Shown here one piece after another: positions 58,016 through 64,000 of a stretch of DNA of 64,000 bases. The position numbers and the translations under genes are program-made. The notes beneath the pieces were generated by a model. The model worked only from the letters and a program-made list of their open reading frames with translations. It had not been told where the DNA came from and did no database searches. This DNA is from CAWBOV01 sp963790525. GTDB lineage: Bacteria > Actinomycetota > Actinomycetes > Mycobacteriales > Jatrophihabitantaceae. The stretch is from contig CAWBOV010000003.1 in assembly GCA_963790525.1 (NCBI GenBank), positions 124,001 through 188,000 on the forward strand, in the 5' to 3' direction. The stretch's first letter is position 1; each line of letters opens with the position of its first letter.

Positions 58016-59377
58016 GTGACTGCTGCCCGACCTGGCTCGCCGACTGACTCCCACACGACCGATACCGCCGGTGTGCGGACGTTCGTGCTGGACACCTCCG
58101 TCCTGCTGTCCGATCCCGGCGCGCTGGCGCGGTTCGGCGAGCACGAGGTGGTCATCCCGCTCGTCGTGATCGGCGAACTGGAGGGCAAGCGGCACCACCC
58201 CGAGCTGGGGTGGTTCGCCCGGCAGACGTTGCGGGCGCTGGACGAACTGCGCATCAAGCACGGCCGGCTGGACGCACCGGTGCCGATCGGTGCCGAGGGC
58301 GGCACGCTGCGCGTCGAGCTGAACCACTCCGACCTGTCCACACTCCCGGCGGGCTTCCGCATCGAGACCAACGACTCCCGCATCCTGGCAGTGGCGCTGA
58401 ACCTGGGCATCGAGGGCCATGACGTCGTACTCGTCACCAAGGACATGCCGCTGCGCGTCAAGGCCGCCTCGGTCGGGCTGACGGCGGATGAGTACCGCGT
58501 CCACCCGGCCGTCGACTCCGGCTGGACGGGGATGGCCGAGCTGGAGGTCGGCAGCAACGTCGTCGACGACCTCTACGACAACGGCCCCGTCGCCGCGGCC
58601 GACCACCTGGAACTGGCCGAGGCCGCGGAGATGCCGTGCCACACCGGCCTCGTGCTGCACTCCACCCGCGGGTCGGCGCTGGCCCGGGTGACGCCGGACA
58701 AGTCCCTGCGGCTCGTGCGCGGTGACCGCGAGGCCTTCGGGCTGCGGGGCCGCTCGGCCGAACAGCGCGTGGCGCTGGACCTGCTGCTGGATCCGGAGAT
58801 CGGGATCGTGTCGCTCGGGGGGCGGGCGGGGACGGGGAAGTCGGCGCTCGCCCTGTGCGCCGGCCTGGAATCGGTGCTGGAGCGGCGAGCCCACAAGCGG
58901 GTCGTGGTCTTCCGCCCGCTGTACGCGGTCGGCGGCCAGGAACTCGGGTACCTGCCCGGCAGCGAGAACGAGAAGATGGCGCCCTGGGCACAGGCGGTGT
59001 TCGACACGCTCGGCGCGCTGGTCAGCAAGGACGTGATGGACGAGGTGATGGACCGCGGCATGATCGAGGTGCTGCCGCTGACCCACATCCGCGGGCGGTC
59101 CCTGCACGACTCGTTCGTCATCGTCGACGAGGCCCAGTCGCTGGAACGCAACGTGTTGCTGACCGTGCTCTCGCGCATGGGCCAGGGGTCGCGCGTGGTG
59201 CTCACCCACGACGTCGCGCAGCGCGACAACCTGCGCGTGGGGCGCCACGACGGCATCGCGGCGGTGATCGAGGCGCTACGGGGCCACCCGCTCTTCGCCC
59301 ACGTCACGCTCACGCGCTCGGAACGCTCGCCGATCGCAGCCCTCGTGACCGAGATGCTGGAGGAGCTGCCGCTGTAG
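58016..59377 (+). CDS. phoH: PhoH family protein with N-terminal PIN domain (PhoH2 type)
   Basis: A 453-residue fusion. Residues about 20-150 are a PIN RNase domain with acidic residues in VLDTSVLLSDP, VIGELEGKRHH and ETNDSRILAVALNL. Residues about 240-450 are the PhoH ATPase: GGRAGTGKSALALCAGL (Walker A), FRPLYAVGGQELGYLPGSENEKMAPW and VIVDEAQSLE (Walker B). PhoH2 proteins couple RNA unwinding with cleavage and in mycobacteria are paired with an upstream antitoxin-like gene; none is seen here, only a structured leader. GTG at 58016 follows TGGAG. Confidence 0.92.
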   Translation: MTAARPGSPTDSHTTDTAGVRTFVLDTSVLLSDPGALARFGEHEVVIPLVVIGELEGKRHHPELGWFARQTLRALDELRIKHGRLDAPVPIGAEGGTLRVELNHSDLSTLPAGFRIETNDSRILAVALNLGIEGHDVVLVTKDMPLRVKAASVGLTADEYRVHPAVDSGWTGMAELEVGSNVVDDLYDNGPVAAADHLELAEAAEMPCHTGLVLHSTRGSALARVTPDKSLRLVRGDREAFGLRGRSAEQRVALDLLLDPEIGIVSLGGRAGTGKSALALCAGLESVLERRAHKRVVVFRPLYAVGGQELGYLPGSENEKMAPWAQAVFDTLGALVSKDVMDEVMDRGMIEVLPLTHIRGRSLHDSFVIVDEAQSLERNVLLTVLSRMGQGSRVVLTHDVAQRDNLRVGRHDGIAAVIEALRGHPLFAHVTLTRSERSPIAALVTEMLEELPL

Positions 59378-59423
59378 CGCCTCCCGCGCCGCCGCACTGA
59401 CATCGGCCCCGCTCCGCACTACT

Positions 59424-59474
59424 GCCGCTCCGACCGCGTATCGGCCCGAATCGTGGTCGCAGCGGCAGTAATGC
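59424..59474. repeat. 51-bp direct repeat, left copy, flanking a DUF559 gene
   Basis: About 86 percent identical to 60558-60608 over 51 bases without gaps. Around it lies an inverted repeat, TACTGCCGCT/AGCGGCAGTA (59420-59429 and 59461-59470), perfect over ten bases. It includes or abuts the start of the DUF559 gene. Confidence 0.8.
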
Positions 59475-60550
59475 GGCCGGTGCCTGTGGACGGCGGCGGT
59501 CCTGGTCGCTGTGACGTCGGCATTCTCGACAGGGTGGACGCCGCCCTCCCCGACCCCGACTGGTATCTCGCCCACGTCGTGATTCCGCATGCGCTCGGCG
59601 AGACCGCGGCCTCGACCCGATGGCGCATCGCGGCAGAGGGCCTCCGGGTTCAGGGGCGGGTCGGGGAGCTCGCGCTCGGACAGGGGTTCGTGGTCACCCG
59701 CGCCCAGATCCGGGCGTGCGGCGTCCCGGATCCGGTGCTGCGGCGCCGCGTGCGTCGCGGGGAGTGGTGGGTACCGCGGCGTGGCGTCGTGGCGCTCGTC
59801 GCTCGAGGAGTGGGCGACGCCGCCGTGCGGGCGAGTGCTGCCGCGCTGGTCCGCGGCGGTCATGTCATCAGCCATCGCAGCGCCGCCGCGGTCCACGGGC
59901 TCGCGCTCGTATCCCTGCCCGGGCAGTCGTGGTGGGACGTCGAGTTGACGGGACCCGCACCTCACCTGCGCGCCGGCGGCTCCCTGCACATCCGGACGGC
60001 CGCGCTCGGGGAGGGCGACGTGGTCGCCTGGTACGGGATGCCGGTCACCAGTCCCGCGCGTACCGTGGTCGACCTTGCCCGCAGCGATCGTCGCCAGGGT
60101 CTGGTCGCAGCCGATTCAGCCCTCCGGGACGGGTCGCTCACGCGCGCCGAACTCGCCGGAGCGATCGAGCCGCTCACCGGGCGGCCGGGCTCGGTGGCGG
60201 CGCGCCGGGCGATCGCGATGGCGTCGGCGCTGAGCGAGTCACCGCTGGAGTCGCTGACGCGGCTGCTCCTGCTCGATCACGACGTCCCGCCGCCGGCGCT
60301 GCAGGAGTGGATCATCGATCCGGCCGACGGCTGGCGTGCGCGGGTGGACATGCTGTGGCGATCGCGCGGTGTCGTGCTCGAAGCCGACGGCAGGCTGAAG
60401 TACACCGACGACGAGCTGTGGCGCGAGAAGCGCCGCCAGGAACGGCTCGAGCAGCTGGGGTGGAGGGTCGTCCGGGTGACCTGGGCCGAGGTCGTGCATC
60501 ACGGCGCCGAGACGGTGGCGCGGGTCAGGGCTGCGTTACGGCTGAGCTGA
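59471..60550 (+). CDS. DUF559 protein with AbiEi-like N-terminal region
   Basis: A protein of about 360 residues. An N-terminal winged-helix-like segment (GFVVTRAQIRACGVPDPVLRRRVRRGEWWVPRRGVVAL) resembles AbiEi antitoxin-type domains, a middle domain follows (VISHRSAAAVHGLAL, VTSPARTVVDLARS), and the C-terminus is a DUF559/Vsr-like nuclease fold: RVDMLWRSRGVVLEADGRLKYTDDELWREKRRQERLEQLGWRVVRVTW. The start is uncertain (GTG 59453, ATG 59471 or GTG 59534). It stands alone between phoH and fumC, flanked by direct repeats, suggesting an insertion. Such proteins are common in actinobacteria; function unproven. Confidence 0.75.
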   Translation: MRPVPVDGGGPGRCDVGILDRVDAALPDPDWYLAHVVIPHALGETAASTRWRIAAEGLRVQGRVGELALGQGFVVTRAQIRACGVPDPVLRRRVRRGEWWVPRRGVVALVARGVGDAAVRASAAALVRGGHVISHRSAAAVHGLALVSLPGQSWWDVELTGPAPHLRAGGSLHIRTAALGEGDVVAWYGMPVTSPARTVVDLARSDRRQGLVAADSALRDGSLTRAELAGAIEPLTGRPGSVAARRAIAMASALSESPLESLTRLLLLDHDVPPPALQEWIIDPADGWRARVDMLWRSRGVVLEADGRLKYTDDELWREKRRQERLEQLGWRVVRVTWAEVVHHGAETVARVRAALRLS

Positions 60551-60557
60551 CGGTACG

Positions 60558-60608
60558 GCCGCTCCGACCGGATCTCGGCCCTGTTCGTGGTCGCAGCGGC
60601 AGTAGTGC
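60558..60608. repeat. 51-bp direct repeat, right copy, flanking a DUF559 gene
   Basis: Second copy of the repeat at 59424-59474, beginning seven bases after the DUF559 stop and ending five bases before the fumC stop. The internal dyad is less perfect here (GGCCGCT/AGCGGC). Confidence 0.8.
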
Positions 60609-60613
60609 CGGCC

Positions 60614-62023
<1,410 letters not shown>

Positions 62024-62057
62024 GGGTGCGGCGGTCTCCTCGGGTGGGGCCGGACGC

Positions 62058-62549
62058 TCACATACCGGCCGGACGGGGTGCGAACGGACTGGGGCGGGAA
62101 CGGGGTCCCGCACTCGGTTCCGAGCCTAAACCGTGCCCGGCCGGCCGTACCCGGGACGGGCGTATGACGGAGGTCTCTACTGACCCGCGCCGTACCCGAG
62201 CGACGCCGCCGTCTGGCGTGGCGGCGTCGGTCACCGGCACGGCGACGACCGCGGTCCCGTAGGCGCAGATCTCGGTCCACGTGTCGCCCATCTCGGACGT
62301 GTCGAAGCGCATCGCGACGACGGCGTTGCCGCCCCGGGCGCGCGCCTCCTCGAACATGCGGTTCATGACGTCGTTGCGGCTGTCGACGAGCGCCTTCGTC
62401 ATGCCCTTCAGCTCGCCACCGAGCATCGACTTGAAGCCGGCGCCGATCTGGGAGAAGGCGTTGCGGGACCGGACCGTGAGGCCGAACACCTCGCCGCAGA
62501 CGCGCTGGATCTCCCAGCCGGGGATGTCGTTGGTCGTGACGGCGAGCAT
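62058..62549 (-). CDS. YbjQ/UPF0145 family protein with C-terminal extension
   Basis: Residues 1 to about 108 match the YbjQ family: MLAVTTNDIPGWEIQRVCGEVFGLTVRS, KSMLGGELKGMTKALVDSRNDVMNRMFEEARARGGNAVVAMRFDTSEMGDTWTEICAYGTAVVAVPV. The family is about 105 residues and oligomerises; function unclear. The further 55 residues are Arg/Pro/Ser-rich and unconserved, so the true end may be earlier if an indel is present. ATG at 62549 with AGGAGG upstream. Confidence 0.82.
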   Translation of the reverse strand: MLAVTTNDIPGWEIQRVCGEVFGLTVRSRNAFSQIGAGFKSMLGGELKGMTKALVDSRNDVMNRMFEEARARGGNAVVAMRFDTSEMGDTWTEICAYGTAVVAVPVTDAATPDGGVARVRRGSVETSVIRPSRVRPAGHGLGSEPSAGPRSRPSPFAPRPAGM

Positions 62550-62567
62550 GCGGAGGTCCTCCTGGGG

Positions 62568-63596
62568 TCAGTTGCGGTCGAAGTCGATCGCAGAGTACGC
62601 CCGCAACTTGCCCAATTGGTGCACCGAGTCCACCAGCCTGATCGTCCCCGACTTCGACCGCATCACGATCGACTGGGTGGAGACCGAGTCGGCGTAGTAG
62701 TGCACGCCGCGCATCAACTCGCCGTCGGTGATCCCGGTGGCGCAGAAGAAGACGTCCTCGCCGCTGACCAGATCCTGCGTCGTCAGGATGCGGTCCAGGT
62801 CGTGGCCGGCGTCCAGCGCCTTCTGCCGCTCGTCGTCGTTCTGCGGCCACAACCGTCCCTGGATGGCGCCGCCCATGCACTTGAGGGCGGCCGCGGCGAT
62901 GATGCCCTCGGGCGTCCCGCCGATGCCGAGCAGCAGGTCGATACCGGTACCGGGCCGGGCGGCCATGATCGCGCCCGCGACGTCGCCGTCGCCGATGAAG
63001 CGGATGCGCGCGCCGGCGGCCCTGATCTCGTCGATGAGGCCGGCGTGCCGGGGTCGGTCGAGCACGCAGACCGTGACGTCCTCGTTGTGGCCGTGCTTGG
63101 CCTTGGCCACGCGGCGGATGTTCTCGGCCACCGGCGCGGCGATGTCGATGACGTCGGCCGCTTCGGGGCCCGTGGCGATCTTCTCCATGTAGAACACGGC
63201 CGACGGGTCGAACATGGTGCCGCGCTCGGCGACGGCGATCACCGCGACCGCGTTCGGCATGCCCTTGCTCATCAACGTGGTGCCGTCGATGGGGTCGACC
63301 GCGACGTCGCATTCGGGGCCGGTGCCGTCGCCGACGAGCTCGCCGTTGAACAGCATCGGCGCTTCGTCCTTCTCGCCCTCGCCGATCACCACCGTGCCGC
63401 GCATCGACACCGTGCCGATGAGCGTGCGCATGGCGTCGACCGCCGCGCCGTCACCACCGTTCTTGTCACCCCGCCCGACCCAGCGCCCGGCCGCCATCGC
63501 GGCGGCTTCGGTGACGCGGACGAGTTCGAGCGCGAGGTTGCGGTCGGGCGCCTGCTTCGGGACGGCGAGCTCCGGGGGGACGTTGGAGGTGCTCAT
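62568..63596 (-). CDS. glpX: Fructose-1,6-bisphosphatase class II
   Basis: Gluconeogenic phosphatase, the only FBPase type in most actinobacteria. The 342-residue protein has AAAMAAGRWVGRGDKNGGDGAAVDAMR, GEGEKDEAPML, the metal site DVAVDPIDGTTL, VCVLDRPRH and GIGGTPEGIIAAAALKCMGG. ATG at 63596 (MSTSNVPPEL). Neighbours match the mycobacterial fum-glpX-xseB order. Confidence 0.95.
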   Translation of the reverse strand: MSTSNVPPELAVPKQAPDRNLALELVRVTEAAAMAAGRWVGRGDKNGGDGAAVDAMRTLIGTVSMRGTVVIGEGEKDEAPMLFNGELVGDGTGPECDVAVDPIDGTTLMSKGMPNAVAVIAVAERGTMFDPSAVFYMEKIATGPEAADVIDIAAPVAENIRRVAKAKHGHNEDVTVCVLDRPRHAGLIDEIRAAGARIRFIGDGDVAGAIMAARPGTGIDLLLGIGGTPEGIIAAAALKCMGGAIQGRLWPQNDDERQKALDAGHDLDRILTTQDLVSGEDVFFCATGITDGELMRGVHYYADSVSTQSIVMRSKSGTIRLVDSVHQLGKLRAYSAIDFDRN

Positions 63597-63754
63597 GAAT
63601 CGAGGGGGTTTCTCATGCCGGTCTCCGCTTCGCTGGGCGTCAAGTGGGCGGGGCGCTGGGAAAGGCTGGCTGGCCACCCATCTTGGCAGACCGGGCGATC
63701 ATTGGGACAGGAGTGTGAGCCGGACGTCCACCGACCGTCTCGGCAGTCCGGTGC

Positions 63755-63979
63755 TCAGTCGCGCGGGTTCGCCTCGTTCTTCGCGTCCTGACGGGCGATG
63801 GCTTCGTCCAGGCGCGCCTGGGCACCTTCGAGCAGCTGCTGGCACAGGTCGGCGAGGTCCTCGCCGCGCTGCCACAGCGCCAGCGACTCCTCCAGCGGCT
63901 GGCCGCCCGATTCCAGGGCGCGTACGACCTCCGCCAGCTCGGTGCGGGCGGCCTCGTAGCTCATCGGTTCACTGGTCAT
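63755..63979 (-). CDS. xseB: Exodeoxyribonuclease VII small subunit
   Basis: A 74-residue helical protein with the family pattern SYEAARTELAEVVRALESGGQPLEESLALWQRGEDLADLCQQLLEGAQARLDEA. It assembles with XseA, whose gene would lie just beyond the right end of the window on the same strand. ATG at 63979. About 158 bases without a gene separate it from glpX. Confidence 0.93.
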   Translation of the reverse strand: MTSEPMSYEAARTELAEVVRALESGGQPLEESLALWQRGEDLADLCQQLLEGAQARLDEAIARQDAKNEANPRD

Positions 63980-64000
63980 GGCGCGACCGACTCTACGGAC

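Noticed and set aside
59424..60608. Insertion sequence or integron cassette.
   Set aside because: No transposase or integrase, and the repeats are direct and imperfect without terminal inverted repeats of an IS type.

Overview
The window is high-GC chromosomal DNA from an actinobacterium. Evidence: a mycothiol S-conjugate amidase (mca), two GAF-ANTAR regulators, a DUF501 gene in the eno-ftsB-DUF501-ppx cluster, a PIN-PhoH (PhoH2-type) protein, a class II FBPase (glpX), a family 5 uracil-DNA glycosylase, many GTG starts and ATGA/GTGA stop-start overlaps. The order of many genes from about 21.5 kb to the right end recalls the Mycobacterium tuberculosis block Rv1074c-Rv1108c (fadA, GDSL esterase, cbs, metB, greA, small membrane protein, mca, DUF255 protein, hemolysin III, isoprenyl synthase, phoH2, fumarase, glpX, xseB). 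I cannot name a genus. No rRNA, CRISPR array, insertion sequence, prophage or origin was seen.

Layout. 0-6.4 kb: two divergent GAF-ANTAR regulators, a secreted GH26-like glycosidase with PKD and Fn3 domains, a membrane-anchored molybdopterin oxidoreductase with an internal twin-arginine motif, and a rhomboid. 6.4-8.7 kb: murI, rph, rdgB. 8.7-9.3 kb: a repeat-rich spacer with three copies of a nested-dyad element. 9.3-13.8 kb: eno, ftsB-like, DUF501, ppx, a ROK kinase and DUF4235. 14-19 kb: a MacAB-like efflux operon with two extra exported proteins. 19-21.5 kb: uracil-DNA glycosylase, a class I-shaped tRNA with a UAA anticodon, a BI-1/YccA membrane protein and YjbQ. 21.5-41.3 kb: thiolase, SGNH hydrolase, cbs, HAD phosphatase, AcuC-type deacetylase, Pat-type acetyltransferase, metB, lipoprotein with MarR regulator, AAA ATPase/VWA pair, greA, mca, PlsC, ArfB and aminopeptidase P. 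41.3-44.1 kb: a copper operon (csoR-copZ-copA) with two operator-like boxes. 44.1-54 kb: thiolase/TetR pair, glycogen-debranching-like enzyme, UvrA-like ATPase and a DUF255 protein. 54-64 kb: a putative ribbon-helix-helix protein with an AT-rich operator, alcohol dehydrogenase, hemolysin III, isoprenyl transferase, NmrA-like SDR, phoH2 behind a strongly structured leader, a DUF559 gene bracketed by direct repeats, then fumC, ybjQ, glpX and xseB.

Sequence quality is patchy. Between about 21.5 and 41.3 kb most conserved genes carry many single-base indels, while a few genes among them are intact. Four more genes elsewhere carry one indel each (near 15911, 17354, 47197 and 52698). I treat these as real genes hit by sequence or assembly error and give the full span of each.

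How genes work together. cbs and metB are transsulfuration enzymes. Between them sit a deacetylase and an acetyltransferase that look like a reversible protein-acetylation pair. The AAA ATPase and VWA protein are a standard chaperone-like pair. CsoR, CopZ and CopA form a copper-efflux circuit. glpX and fumC serve gluconeogenesis and the TCA cycle. The most interesting non-coding signals are the repeat element before eno, the phoH leader RNA, the unusual tRNA, and several clean palindromes next to regulator genes.
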